In this document: piece by piece, positions 1 through 11,029 of the stretch
Layout: each line of letters starts with the position of its first letter
Position numbering within the stretch: the first letter of the stretch is position 1
Source: Meconema thalassinum
Taxonomy: Eukaryota > Arthropoda > Insecta > Orthoptera > Tettigoniidae
Length of the DNA: 64,000 bases
NCBI GenBank assembly: GCA_946902985.2
Contig: OX336388.2
Coordinates: 134,551,846-134,615,845, forward strand
Direction: 5' to 3'
Notes under the pieces: model-generated
Database searches by the model: none
What the model was told of the DNA's origin: nothing
The model's input: the letters and a program-made list of their open reading frames with translations, nothing else
Translations under genes and position numbers: made by a program

Positions 1-2
1 AA

Positions 3-248
3 GAAATCACCACCGCCTGGATTCAAGAAGTCAAAAAAGATCTGGAAAGGAACAACATAAGAGAAAAAGAATTATTGAAAATAGAGGTTTTTAGGACGAA
101 AGTCTTGCAATTTGTAGGACTCCAAGGGAGGGAGGGAGGAAAAGAAAAGTGGCGCGAAGTGGACTCTGAAAACAGGAAAAAGAAGCATAGTGCAACAATG
201 GAGGAATACAGGATGAAAAGGAAAGAACAACTAAGGAGGACGAATTGA
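3..248 (+). pseudogene. RTE-type LINE, 3' end of the reverse-transcriptase ORF
   Basis: An open frame enters from the left edge and stops with TGA at 246-248. It reads TAWIQEVKKDLERNN near the start and KKKHSATMEEYRMKRKEQL near the end. This matches the tail of the nearly complete RTE polyprotein at 25.4-28.5 kb (TWIKEVRKDLENSN and HSAHMKEYWRKRKLQ). Only about 81 codons are visible, all downstream of the catalytic core, so this is the extreme C-terminus of a LINE whose body lies outside the window. A GAT microsatellite follows directly and is probably its tail. It sits in an Orco intron, antisense to the host gene. Confidence 0.75.
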
Positions 249-251
249 AAT

Positions 252-252
252 T

Positions 253-310
<58 letters not shown>
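252..310. repeat. (GAT)n microsatellite
   Basis: About nineteen GAT/ATG units lie between the plus-strand LINE end and a minus-strand repeat that begins with GGGGCCTAACATCTAGG. Either element could own the tail. The minus-strand reading is a run of histidine codons and is not a gene. Confidence 0.95.
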
Positions 311-311
<1 letters not shown>

Positions 312-1000
312 AATTGTTGGGGCCTAACATCTAGGTTATCGGCCCCTAATGGTTTGGGTAATAGTGAATAATTAAAATGACCAAAAACACTGGAAGAAGA
401 TAAAAGGAAAACAAAAGGGTAAGGGAAATAAAAGAAAGGGGAAATATACCCTCAATCCTCGAAGAATGAGGTTTAAGGATTTAGAAAGAAGGAGAGCCAG
501 GAAAGGCAGATAGGAAAAGGAAAGAGGAGAGGGCTTGTCCCAAAAACAATCGAAAAAGGGGAAAAATACGGACCCAGCTCAGGAATCCCTCGGGATTGCT
601 AACTCCCGAATTACCAGCCGTGAGCCCTTGAGTGTGTCGCAATCACTATCTATGGTGCACCAGAAGTGGTGGGGCTACATACACCCTGCCTTCTTGAGGC
701 CTCGAGCGGAAGGAAGGAGATACCTGAAATAGAAACAAGAAGTCTGACCCCTCGAAGAATGAGGGATGAGAGAAGGGCCAATTAAGGTGGGAAGGGAAGA
801 GACTCCCTAGGCCTCGAATACCCTTATACCATCGGGGTCGGAAGAGAACAAGAGATGACCAAGGGAGGTCGACAGGAAAGAAGATGGAGAGGAACCATCC
901 ATGTCGAACTCAGCTGGGCTCCAGTGGTCGAAACCCCACTAGATGTGAGCCCCTGGGGAGAATTGAAATTGTAACTTGGTCTTTAGAAGGCCGTAACGCA
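312..1000 (-). repeat. SINE-like or LINE-tail repeat, unclassified
   Basis: On the minus strand this stretch ends in GGCCCC...CCTAGATGTTAGGCCCC followed by ATC repeats. The same 3' signature recurs at 3366-3400 and 36790-36850. The body is purine-rich on the plus strand with two copies of CCTCGAAGAATGAGG (about 455 and 750). I see no tRNA-like promoter and no convincing ORF. Repeat identity is inferred from the shared tail only. Confidence 0.4.
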
Positions 1001-1026
1001 AGAAGAAAAGAAGAGTAATCACTTAC

Positions 1027-1126
1027 CTTGGTAGCTTGATAAGCCAGCAGTGTAAGTGTGACGGTACTTGTCAACATATGAAGCAGGAGAGCTGAGCCGT
1101 ACGTGTCTCCAATACTGCCAACAAAC
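1027..1126 (-). CDS. Orco: Odorant receptor co-receptor Orco, internal exon (IGDTYG / transmembrane region)
   Basis: The exon is 100 nt on the minus strand. It is bounded by acceptor ...TGTTCTCAG and donor AAG|GTAAGT. Its first base completes an AGG codon begun by the exon at 40631-40814. It then encodes 33 residues: FVGSIGDTYGSALLLHML, TSTVTLT, and LLAYQATK at the end. This block is a hallmark of Orco, the obligate ion-channel subunit of insect olfactory receptor heteromers in dendritic membranes of olfactory neurons. It forms the segment after the intracellular loop and the start of the next membrane helix. No stops or frameshifts are present. VGSIGDTYG in place of the more usual VAAIGDTYG is a modest divergence. 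An Orco paralogue cannot be excluded. Confidence 0.93.
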
Positions 1127-1417
1127 CTGAGAACAGTACATAATACCAACATAAATACAGGCCAGAGCGCATGGTGTGCAAGATAAGAGACACATGGTCT
1201 GCAAGATAAGAGAATATGGGATTTAAAAACAAAAAAGGAAAATACACACACTCGGTGTTATTAATGTTCCCGACGCCTTATCTGAAATATAATTAAAAAT
1301 GCTGACCCCTACAATATTTCTCAGGTTTAACACAAATCAGAAAATGAAACGGCAGCCACCGACGGCACTTGAACAATGGCATTCATATTAAATACACGTC
1401 CTCTAAGTTTGCAACAG

Positions 1418-1865
1418 GTTGGTTCGTTGGTTCCTTAGTTAAGGGGCTGCGACAAGGCGGTCATGTAGCCCCGTGTACTTTGGGTGTGTGTAGAATCTGT
1501 CTGATAACCGGTGTTAATTGTGATGGCTGTATTAGAGTGTGTTATCATTTTTAATTCAAGTAAGGACTGCAGACAATAATTTCAAGTAGTTCCTACATTT
1601 GCTACCGAACGCAACCATCAACGACAACTAGTTCTGAACTTGGTTACTAGATGCCACCGCAGTCGGCTGCTGGTGACGAACGTTGGAACCTATAATTTAG
1701 CTTCACACAAGTGTAATTAGTGGAAGGTTATTTTATTTGCCATAATTCTATGAGATGGGACCGCCGGCTTTACTTCCCCTCCGAAGGCATACTGAGGGAT
1801 TTTTAACGCTCTAAAAAATCCAACGGCTTCGGCCGGTTTTGAACCCGCGACCTTGGGCATAGAAG
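1418..1865 (-). mobile_element. tRNA-derived SINE (family S1), minus strand
   Basis: Reading the minus strand, the tRNA-like head (CGGGTTCAAAACCGGCCGAAG, truncated 5') is followed by a body with CCTCCGAAGG and GCCGGCGGTCCCAT, and a tail GGGGCTACATGACCGCC...AACCAACC. The head is cut at about 1865, where an inverted copy begins. Other copies lie at 19.6, 24.7, 31.1 and 46.4 kb. Confidence 0.8.
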
Positions 1866-2282
1866 AGCGTTAAAAATCGCTCTGTATGCCTTCCTTCGGA
1901 GGGGATGTAAAGACGGGGGGGCCCATTTCGTAGAATTATGGCATGTAAAAGAACCTTCCACTAACTATACTTTTGTGAAGATAAATTTTTAGGTAAGATT
2001 TGATAAACGCTCTAAGAGTTCCAAGGTTTGCCACCAGGTGAGGGTTGCGGTGTCATCTAGAAGTCAGGTTCGTGGCTAAGTGTCGTTGACGGTAGCATTT
2101 GGTAGCAAAATTAGGAACTACTTGAAATTGATCGTCTACAGTCCTTACCAGAATTACAGACTAATACAACCATAAAAATTAACACCGGTTATCAGACAGA
2201 TTCTACACACACCCAAAGTACACGGGTCACGGGGCTAAATGACCGCGTTGTCGCAGCCTCTAAACTGAGAAACCAACCAACC
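1866..2282 (+). mobile_element. tRNA-derived SINE (family S1), plus strand, 5' truncated
   Basis: This copy starts within the body (GAGCGTTAAAAATCG) and lacks the tRNA head. It runs to ...GGAACCAACC-type tail AAACCAACCAACC at 2282. It abuts the minus-strand copy head to head, forming an imperfect palindrome of about 865 bp. Confidence 0.8.
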
Positions 2283-3494
2283 TTCTACATTCTTTTTTAT
2301 GTGCAAATAAAACTTCAATCAATCATTTAAAAAGCTACTCGCGAGTCTCTACCTTGCAAAACCTACATCATTTGGCTGTCATGGAGATGAGTTGTATAAA
2401 GAACAAGAAGGACGCAGCGGACCTTGACAATGTAGCGGGAGCAATTTCTAGGCGGCCATGGCCTGCTTCCTTATTATACTCCAGGGGGGCGTTTGAATCC
2501 CTAGGCAGACGACCACAGCCAAGATCAAGTACAGTACGTCTACAGGGGACACAATCCCTAGGATGTCTTGGCCTTGGAGCTGCCTGGTGTCGTAAAATGT
2601 AGGCCACAGGAAAAGATGATGATGATATTGTTGTTTAAGGAGGCTCATACACCGCCGGTTGTCAAAATTTAAGTTTTTTTTTCTTTTACATTTAAGTGAA
2701 AGACAATTCCTTTCTCAATATATCTGTTAAGTTTTGTAAGTAAATTCAGCGTTTTGGCAGAGATACAGCGCTTTACGTGAGACCATGCACCTATCAGTCA
2801 ATGGAGTGTTCAATATTCAAAGCTGATTACCCGAAAGGTTGCTTTTTTGGTAGGAAAAACACAATATCTCGTGAACTATTCGATGAAATTGGATAATACT
2901 TGGCATATACATTCCAACATATGATCCCTAGAGGATGAACCTCATTTATGAAATTATCTTAAAAAATAATTGAGATATACTTGGAAAATTAAACAACAAA
3001 AAACTGTTCATTTTTTTGAAAGACAAATTTAATATTTTAAAAAAATATACTATTTACAATATAACATTCATGGTGGTTCATCCTCTCTATTTATGCGTTT
3101 ACTATGCATGAATAAAAATTCATTCTATTCAGACTGGTATTTCTTGTTAAATCGTGTTTTTTGTGATTCACGGAGATTAAAATATCACGAATATTATCCT
3201 TTTAATATATCACGAAATACTTTATATACTGTTCCTCTCTCTAAATTATATGGAAGCTTTAGGTATTTACTATACATAACTCTATGTTACATATTAGTGA
3301 AGCTATGATATGATTCGTAACTGTATGCGAAAATTCCCACTGACGGTATATGAGCCCTCTTAAAGGGGCCAACATCTGGGTTATTGGCCCCTAATGGTTT
3401 GGGTGATAGTGAACATGTAAATGAGACGAAACTAAACCTAAAACTGACTATCCTACATACTACATACTACAAGAGGAAATTTAAAAAAAAAGAC
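2283..3494. other. Intergenic-like intronic stretch, mostly unrecognised
   Basis: No credible coding sequence is visible. A short GATGATGATGATATTGTTGTTTAAGG at 2615-2640 looks like an eroded SINE/LINE tail, and GGGGCCAACATCTGGG at 3365 is the tail signature seen at 312. The rest, 2660-3340, is AT-rich unique-looking DNA. Confidence 0.5.
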
Positions 3495-3525
3495 ACGGAT
3501 AGTCAGTCTTAAAGACTAGACATTA

Positions 3526-4231
3526 TCTATATTATTAAAAATATTGATGAAAATTTATCCGAGTCCGTCCGGCCATACTATCCGGCCGATTTTCTTCATC
3601 CTTTTTTTAAATGAAAGGTATTCATGCACAGATTTGTCATCAAGTATTACAAATCACTTAAATTACGCCTTTCTCATATTATTTGATTTTTTCAACTTTT
3701 TCCAACTTTTTCCAACTTTGAAGTAATCATATCTTCGGTTCTAATTGAGTTACGAAGGTCGTTTTAGTCTAAGAACACTCAGGGAATCAAGCGCTATCAT
3801 TTGATCTCTTAAACATTCAAATTGGTTGATTCTGAGGAAAGTTATGTGTGGACATACGATATTACTTCTCATTTTTTCAACAGTTTTTCTCATTGTGGCA
3901 ATCATATCTCTGGTTCTAATTGAGTTACACTGTTCGTTTTGGTCTAAGAGCACTCAGAGGATCAAACTCAATCTTTTGATGTATTAAATTATTTACATTG
4001 GTTGATTCTGAGGAATGTTATGAGTGCCGAAGCGAATATTAGAAATAATTATGAAAACTTAACCGAGTGTTTCCGGCCATTCTATCCAGTCGATTTCCTT
4101 CATACCACTATTAAATGAAAGTTATTCGTGTACGGATTTAATATCAAGTATTACAAATCACTTAACTTCTGCCTTCCTCAAATTATTTGATTTCTTGCAC
4201 CTTTTTAACTTTTTTTTTCACATTGAAGCTA
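3526..4231 (+). mobile_element. Helitron family C, copy 1, 3' truncated
   Basis: It starts with the 5' TC end (TCTATATTATTAAAAATATT) directly after A3525. The body contains two diverged sub-units beginning CCGAGTCCGTCCGGCC and CCGAGTGTTTCCGGCC. It stops at GAAGCTA where copy 2 begins with its own TC end, and the rest of this copy is absent. Confidence 0.75.
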
Positions 4232-5413
4232 TCTATATTATTAAAAATATTGATGAAAACTTATCCGAGTCCGTCCGGCCATACTATCCGGCCGATTTTC
4301 TTCATCCTTTTTTTAAATGAAAGGTATTCATGCACAGATTTGTCATCAAGTATTACAAATCACTTAAATTACGCCTTTCTCAAATTATTTGATTTTTCAA
4401 CTTTTTCCAACTTTTTCCAACTTTGAAGTAATCATATCTTCGGTTCTAATTGAGTTACGAAGGTCGTTTTAGTCTAAGAACACTCAGTGAATCAAGCGCT
4501 ATCATTTGAACTCTTAAACATTCAAATTGGCGGATTCTGAGGAAAGTTATGAGTGGACATACGATATTACATCTCATTTTTTCAACAGTTTTTCTCATAG
4601 TAGCATTCATATATTTGGTTCTAATTGAGTTACACTGTTCGTTTTGGTCTAAGAGCTCTCAGTGGATCAAGTGCTATCTTTTGATGTATCAAATATTTAC
4701 ATTTGTTGATTCTGAGGATTGTTATGAGTGCCGAAGCGAATATTAGAAATAATTATGAAAACTTAACCGAGTGTTTCCGGCCATTCTATCCGGTCGATTT
4801 CCTTCATACCACTATTAATTGAAAGGTATTCATGCAAAGATTTGTTATCAAGTATTATAAGTCACTTCACTTGCGCCTTCGTCAAATTATTTGATATTTT
4901 CAACGTTTTACATCTTTTTCCAACTTTGAAGCAATCATATGTTTGGTTCTGATTGAGGTACTCAAGCCGTTTTAGTCTAGGAACACTCAGTGACTGAAGC
5001 CCTTTCAATTCAGCTGTTAACTATTCAAATCGGCTGATTTTTCGGAATGTTACGAGTGAACATTCGATATTATATCTCATTTTTTCAATATTTTTTCTCA
5101 TTGTAGCAATCATATCTTTGGTTCTAATGACGGAAATTTCATATTACACTAGCGTTTTGTGTTAAAATCAACAAAGTGCAAGGTCAAACGCTTCATCGAG
5201 TTGGAATCTACTTGCCTGATCCTGTTTTAGGCCATGGAATGTACTATGTTGCCTTATCCCGAGGAAAATCATTTCAAACTAAGAGTCGACGCACAGCGAA
5301 AATTGTCTGGAAGGAAGTATTGTAAAATAAAGGTTATAAACTATTACTTAATGTCGCAATTTTTTAAATCCAATACTGAAAAATTATGCTGCGGAGCAGT
5401 ACGGGCGCCCTAG
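4232..5413 (+). mobile_element. Helitron family C, copy 2, non-autonomous
   Basis: The element is 1,182 bp. The 5' end is TCTATATTATTAAAAAT. The 3' end is a hairpin GCTGCGGAGCAGT followed by ACGGGCGCCCTAG, giving the CTAG (CTRR) end expected of Helitrons. Just upstream of the hairpin sits a remnant of the Helitron helicase. It abuts copy 3 head to tail with no intervening base. Confidence 0.85.
5134..5325 (+). pseudogene. Helitron PIF1-like helicase, C-terminal remnant (copy 2)
   Basis: About 63 codons are open from 5134 to TAA at 5323-5325. The frame reads ITLAFCVKINKVQGQTLHRV, then GIYLPDPV, then GHGMYYVALSRGKS. These are the last conserved motifs of the PIF1-family helicase fused to the Rep nuclease in autonomous Helitrons. 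The Rep domain and the ATPase core are missing, so the element is an internally deleted derivative that keeps only the very end of the ORF next to its 3' hairpin. No start codon belongs to it. Confidence 0.85.
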
Positions 5414-6595
5414 TCTATATTATTAAAAATATTGATGAAAACCTATCCGAGTCCGTCCGGCCATACTATCCGGCCAATTTTCTTCATCCTTTTTTTAAAT
5501 GAAAGGTATTCATGCACAGATTTGTCATCAAGTATTACAAATCACTTAAATTACGCCTTTCTCAAATTATTTGATTTTTCAACTTTTTCCAACTTTTTCC
5601 AACTTTGAAGTAATCATATATTCTGTTCTAATTGAGTTACGAAGGTCGTTTTGGTCTAAGAACACTCAGTGAATCAAGCGCTATCATTTGAGCTCTTAAC
5701 CATTCAAATCGACTGATTCTGAGGAAAGTTATGAGTGGACATACGATATTACATCTCATTTTTTCAACAGTTTTTCTCATTGTAGCAATCGTATCTTTGG
5801 TTCTAATTTAGTTACACTGTTCGTTTTGGTCTAGGAGCACTCACTGGATCAAGCTCTATCTTTTGAGGTATTCAATATTTACATTGGTTGATTCTGAGGA
5901 ATGTTATGAGTGCCAAAGCGAATATCAGAAATAATTATGAAAACTTAACCGAGTCTGTCCGGCCATTCTATCCGGTCGATTTCCTTCATACCACTATTAA
6001 TTGAAAGGTATTCATGCAAAGATTTGTTATCAACTATTACAAATCACTTCACTTCCGCCTTCCTCAGATTATTTGATATTTTCAACGTTTTCCATCTTTT
6101 TCCAACTTTGAAACAATCATATCTTTGGTTCTGATTGAGGTACTCAAGTCGTTTTAGTCTAACAACACTCAGTGACTGAAGCCCTTTCATTTGAGCTGTT
6201 AAGTATTCAAATCGGCTGATTCTTCGGAATGTTATGAGTGAACATTCGATATTTTATCTCATTTTTTCAATATTTTTTCTCATTGTAGCAATCATATCTT
6301 TGGTTCTAATGACGGAAATTTCGTATTACACTAGCTTTTTGTATTACAATCAACAAAGTGCAGGGTCAAACGCTTCATCGAGTTGGAATCTACTTGCCTG
6401 ATCCTGTTTTAGGCCATGGAATGTTCTATGTTGCCTTATCCCGAGGAAAATAATTTAAAATTAAGAGTCGACGCACAGCGAACATTGTCTGGAAGGAAGT
6501 ATTGTAAAATAAAGGTTATAAACTATTACTTAATGTCGTAATTTTTTAAATCCAATACTGAAAAATTGTGCTGCGGAGCAGTACGGGCGCCCTAG
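5414..6595 (+). mobile_element. Helitron family C, copy 3, non-autonomous
   Basis: The element is 1,182 bp, the same length as copy 2, with the same 5' TCTATATTATT and the 3' hairpin plus CTAG ending at 6595. After it the host element D1 resumes with TATCATTTTAAATG. A single A|T site therefore holds the whole three-copy array. Confidence 0.85.
6316..6507 (+). pseudogene. Helitron PIF1-like helicase, C-terminal remnant (copy 3)
   Basis: This is the same remnant as in copy 2, reading ITLAFCITINKVQGQTLHRV and HGMFYVALSRGK. A TAA codon then follows within the conserved stretch, with the ancestral stop 14 codons or so further on at 6505-6507. The extra stop shows that this copy has decayed independently. 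It has the same function and context as the copy 2 remnant. Confidence 0.82.
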
Positions 6596-7574
6596 TATCA
6601 TTTTAAATGCTAGCAGCACGAACAGAGTTTCAAGATTCTATTTTGTTTCTTCACTGCCTACTTGATTGTTCTCGCACTGCCTTTTTGAAACTCTGTTCTC
6701 GCACTGCCTTCTTAGTACTCGGCTGCTACATCGTACTATGACGTCACACACCTTAGTGCATTATCGGTGCAATTCGTCCCGTCACCGTAACGTAACGCCA
6801 GACCCCAGATAAAGTTGTCATAATCATTTAAAATGATAAAACAAAAAGAAGTAGTTCCGTGCAGAATTATACAGCCTATTTTCATATATTCTACTCATGT
6901 TAATTGCCTCTATCAACATACAAAATTTCAGTTTGATTGTTGTAATAGATTCGTAGATAATGAGAACCGACTAATTATCTCAGATGGTCGCCATGTTGGA
7001 TTTTTATTTATGTACTATTACATGAAGATTATTGTCTAAATGTGGTATTCAAACTTCAATCGCATGATTAGGACACAAGAAGTAAAAATGGGATTTTAAA
7101 ATTTTGCACAGCTGCCATCTTGTGGTCATGGAAACAATTGAATTTAATTAAATGTCAGAGAAGTAAAATTTGTATAAGCATTTACCGTACCAAGTTTCAC
7201 TGCACTCGGATGGTTAAATAGCAAGAAACGTTCATTTAAATATTTATATTTCGCGTCGCCACCATGTTGGATTTGTGCTCTCCAGGTTATTGCAAGTCCC
7301 ATAGGTGAACTTATGTTCATAGCCTCTATGAACATTAAAAATTTCAGTTTGATTGCTGTAATAGATTCGTAGATATTGAGAACCGTCTAAATATTTCAGA
7401 TAGTCGCCATGTTGGATTGTTATATGTATAGGCCATATCGTTATGTACTATTAAATGAAAATTATTCCGCCGGTTCGTTATTCAAACTTTTACTTTGATC
7501 GCATGATTACGACACAAGAAATTGAAACTTAATTTTAAAATTTCGCACAGCCGCCATCTTTAGGTTATGTAAAC

Positions 7575-7688
7575 TTTTTCTTCTTCTTCTTCTTCTTTCT
7601 CTTTACATCATTCCCACTCCCATTTCTGACAGCTCTCCTCCATTTAACCCGGCAATGCACATCCTCTTCTGACAACAGTTTTTCTCTG
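7575..7688 (-). mobile_element. LINE 3'-end fragment with (AAG)n tail
   Basis: This 114-bp insertion in repeat B is flanked by the 13-bp direct repeat AGGTTATGTAAAC (7562-7574 and 7689-7701). On the minus strand it reads toward an AAG-rich tail, and the last codons (CRVKWRRAV) look like an RTE C-terminus. It is a severely 5'-truncated LINE insertion. Confidence 0.7.
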
Positions 7689-8122
7689 AGGTTATGTAAA
7701 CAATTGAACTATATTAGATGCCAGTGCATTACAATGTGTATAAACATTTTCTGTACCAAGTTTCATTGCGTTTGGATGGTTAAATCGCGAGAAAAGCCTA
7801 TTTAAAAGTTTAAAATTTGCTTGGCCGTCATGTTCGTTTTGTAGTTAACAGGTGTTTGAAAGTCTCATAGGTGAATTTCTAGTAGTGCCCTTTATCACCG
7901 AACTAAATTTCAGGTTGATATCGGTAATAGTTTCGGAGATATAGAATGCCGGTGAAATATTCCGCACAGCCGCCATGCTGGATTGGTGAGACAAAATAAA
8001 ATTTGAAGGGCACGGTTGGAGTCGGCCTAAATTGTGCTACTGTATGACCTTACCGAGTTTCATTGAAATCGCTCCAGCCGTTTAGAGGTTATTAGGGACA
8101 CACACACACATAAGCTTATATT

Positions 8123-9211
8123 TTAGCCTATTTTCAGTTTATGAAAAAAAAAATAGGCTTATGAGATCACCTTTTATCCGTGTGTGTGTGTGTGTGCGCG
8201 CGTGTGTGCGTGTGTGATGGTGTGTGTGTGTGTTTGTGTCCCCTAATAACTTCTAAACGGCTGGAGCGATTTCAATGAAACTCGGTATGATCATAGCACC
8301 ATTCTGGCCGACCCCGACCGTGCCCTTCAAATTTTATTGTGTCTCACCAATCCAACATGGCGGCTGAGCGAAATATTTCACCAGCATTCAGTATCTGCGA
8401 AACTATTACCGATATCACCCTGAAATTGTGTACGGAGATAAAGGGTACTACTAAAAGTTCACCTATGAGATTTTCAAAAACCTGGTAACTACAAAACCAA
8501 CATGGCGGCCAAGCGAAGATGAGACTTTTAAATAGACTTATCTCGCGATTTAACCATCCAAACGTAATGAAACATGGTACAGCAAATGTTTATACACATT
8601 GTAATGCACTGGCATCTAATTTAGTTAAATTGTTTACATAACCTGAAAATGGCGGCTGTGCGAAATATTTCAGCGGCATTCTATATCTCCTAAACTATTC
8701 CAGATATCACCCTGAATTTTGTACGGTGATAAAGGGCACTGCTACAAGTTTATTTATGTAATTTTCATAAACCTGTTAAGTACAAAACGAACATGGCGGC
8801 CAAGCGAAGTTGAAACATTTTAATAGATTTTTCTCGTGATTGAACTATCTGAGCGCAGTGAAATGTGGTACAGTAAATGAGTATACATATTGTAATGCAA
8901 TGGCATCTAATTCAGTTCAATTGTTTATATAACCTCAAGATGGCGGCTGTGCGAAATTTTAAAATTAAGTTTTTGCTTCTTGTGTTCTAATCATGCGATT
9001 GAAGTTTGAATACCACACGTACACAATAATCTTCATGTAATAGCACATGAATAAAAATCCAACCTGCGAACCATCTGAAATATTTAGACGGTTCTCAATA
9101 TCTACGAATCTATCACAACCTTCAAACTGAAATTTTGTATGATGATAGAGGCAATAAACACGAGTAGGATATATGACAATAGGCTGTATAGTTCTTCACG
9201 GAACTACTTGT
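8123..9211 (-). mobile_element. Repeat family B, copy 2, nested
   Basis: The minus-strand copy runs from ACAAGTAGTTCCGTG (5', at 9211) to AAAATAGGCTAA (3', at 8123). It contains GT/CA microsatellite at 8181-8240 and several ATGGCGGC motifs. It sits in the loop of the 3' hairpin of copy 1. Confidence 0.65.
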
Positions 9212-9392
9212 TCGTAAATGAAAATAGGCTAAAAATGTAGATAAGAGGTTTTGAAATTTCAGGATCGTATGTTTCCTTCCATTGTGTACGATCCCTCAGC
9301 CCCCAATGTAATTTTGACTCCACTCAACCCCCACTAGAAGCACATCCGAGTTACGCCACTGATCCTTGGTGTGTAAGCTACAAGGTCTGTTG

Positions 9393-9566
9393 TTAAACCC
9401 TTGACACCTGGCGCCGGGTCATTTTGACCCAGAGAGTGTCACTCCCTTTTTGTCGTAGTCGTGCGGATTTTAATTGAGTAATTTTACACCTGCTGGTGTC
9501 TTCCTATGGACTATAATTTTCGTAACGGTTAATTGGCTGTTATAGTGGCGGTAAAGCAGTAATCCC
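9393..9566. repeat. piggyBac-like terminus and unclassified DNA
   Basis: TTAA at 9393-9396 is followed by ACCCTTGACACCTGGCGCC and GGGTCATTTTGACCC. This resembles the end of the piggyBac remnant at 36874 (CCCGGGAGAGG...GGGGTCATTTCTGACCCC). No matching opposite end was found, so the call is tentative. Confidence 0.3.
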
Positions 9567-10274
9567 TCTCTATATTATACTGCTAAGGTCCCATTCCAAT
9601 TTTGTACCGAAAATAAGGTCCCATTAACACCAACCTACACATATGGGGTACCTACAGGTTCAGCATAACCCAATGCGTAAGCGAAACGCACTCACTTACT
9701 CTTTAAATGTCTCACAATTAAATAAATACCTTAAAACATGTATATTTACAATGAAATAATGAAGAATGCAACACGGTAACCATGGTAACAGAATCTCACA
9801 GGTCCATCTATTTCTGTAAGACGCAATGCAATTCCAATATTATTACAATACTGTGAAAGTTTCCAGACGGTTATAAGGTTATCACTGAACCAAATTAAGC
9901 TGAAAAATTCATCAATACATACAGTATAATGCGCTTAAGGGGGTCAAGGAGCACTCTAAAATTTGTTCACGCAATTTTCACGTGTGAGTGTGGTACGAAA
10001 GGTCTTTTTCACCCGACTATAAAGGGTCTCCGAAAACCACATTTAAAGGCCCTTAAATTAACAGTGTCTGTAATATTCCAAGAAAAGTAACTTCGCTCTG
10101 ATATACCTATGAAGGAATGACAAACCCCTAACCACTGCACCAGTAGCTGAATTGATAAAGTCTGATTATTCATACCAAGGATAAATCAGTCATAGCATTC
10201 ATGATTGAGATTTTGCTAAGTGTACTCCTTAAAACTAGAATATTCGCGGGCGAAGCCGCGACGGGTAATGCTAG
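9567..10274 (+). mobile_element. Helitron family G, copy 1, non-autonomous, 708 bp
   Basis: The 5' end is TCTCTATATTATAC. The 3' end carries the hairpin CGCGGGCGAAGCCGCG followed by ACGGGTAATGCTAG. An inverted copy of 707 bp lies at 14751-15457 with matching ends, which fixes both termini. There is no coding content. Confidence 0.85.
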
Positions 10275-10363
10275 TCTCGATTATTTTGAACAAAGGAGCT
10301 GATGACCAAGGGGTCCCTAGACCCTAAACATGGATCAACAATAACGTGAGCTATGTTATTGTG

Positions 10364-10857
10364 CTGCACCAAAAACCCGTCATCATATCGAATCCAAATT
10401 TTAACACAATATACATCGGAATGTTGTATAACTGATTTATTAATTTCAAAATTGTATGTGTCCAAGAAACAAAGTTGTTATCAAGATGGGCTCCATGGCG
10501 CGCCTCACTCGGACGTGATGGGCTTCATAATTATCAGCAACGCTGTACAGCATTTCCCGGAGCGGCTAGTTGGTGAACCATGTCTGAATTCCCCGTACAA
10601 ATACAAACCGATATAAAATACGTGAATTAATTTACGTTTTTCACAATCATACAGCATAACCTTTTGATGTATAAGGATTACAACGCTACCAAGAACTACA
10701 TTTTCCAACGACCCCAAGCCGAGAAAAAGTTACCTTACAAAAATGATAACAACATTGTTTCTTGGACACACAAAATTTTGGAATTAATCCACCAGTTATA
10801 CAACATGCCAATGTATATTGTGTTAAAATTTAGATTCGATCTGATGACGGGTTTGTG
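10364..10857. repeat. Foldback repeat with ~115-bp arms
   Basis: The sequence from AAAACCCGTCATCATATCG (about 10371) to GTCCAAGAAAC (about 10471) recurs inverted at about 10750-10857. The arms include ATATACAT.GGCATGTTGTATAAC in the right copy. The spacer is about 270 bp with no convincing ORF. No target-site duplication was identified. Confidence 0.6.
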
Positions 10858-11029
10858 AGATAATAATTCTTAAATGTGACGCATGGTTGAAACACGCTTA
10901 AAACGGGCACTTTTTGTCATTCAACTGCGATAAAAAATATTAAAATATAAATTAAAAATTCCAAACCTACATGAACTAACGTAAAATAGAACGATGAAAA
11001 TGATGATGTTATTAGATTTTATGTAGGTC

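Larger units (their letters stand above)
3495..6840. mobile_element. Inverted-repeat element D1, interrupted by a Helitron array
   Basis: Left flank AGTCAGTCTTAAAGACTAGACATT resumes after the array as TATCATTTTAAATGC and ends in CATTTAAAATGATA (6826-6839), an inverted copy of that motif. The same element occurs at 20172-20951 without the array. Shared parts include TACTATGACGTCACACACC and GTAACGTAACGCCAGACCCC. No protein is visible. The left boundary is approximate. Confidence 0.55.
6846..9232 (+). mobile_element. Repeat family B, copy 1, with an inverted copy nested in its 3' hairpin
   Basis: The 5' signature is GAAGTAGTTCCGTG then CAGCCTATTTTCAT. The 3' signature is GAAAATAGGCTAA at 9220-9232. 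Between them are degenerate sub-repeats built around CCGCCAT.TTG and TTTCAG.TTGAT, plus GCTCCAGCCGTTTAGAGGTT and a CA repeat. The 3' hairpin is split by a minus-strand copy (8123-9211). No ORF is visible. The hairpin plus CTAA end resembles Helitron or Helentron-related elements. Confidence 0.65.

Noticed and set aside
91..330. Poly-histidine open frame on the minus strand
   Set aside because: It is the reverse reading of the (GAT)n microsatellite and has no protein character outside it.
2354..2602. Overlapping ORFs on both strands around 2.4-2.6 kb
   Set aside because: Both are short with no family resemblance; likely GC-rich repeat sequence.
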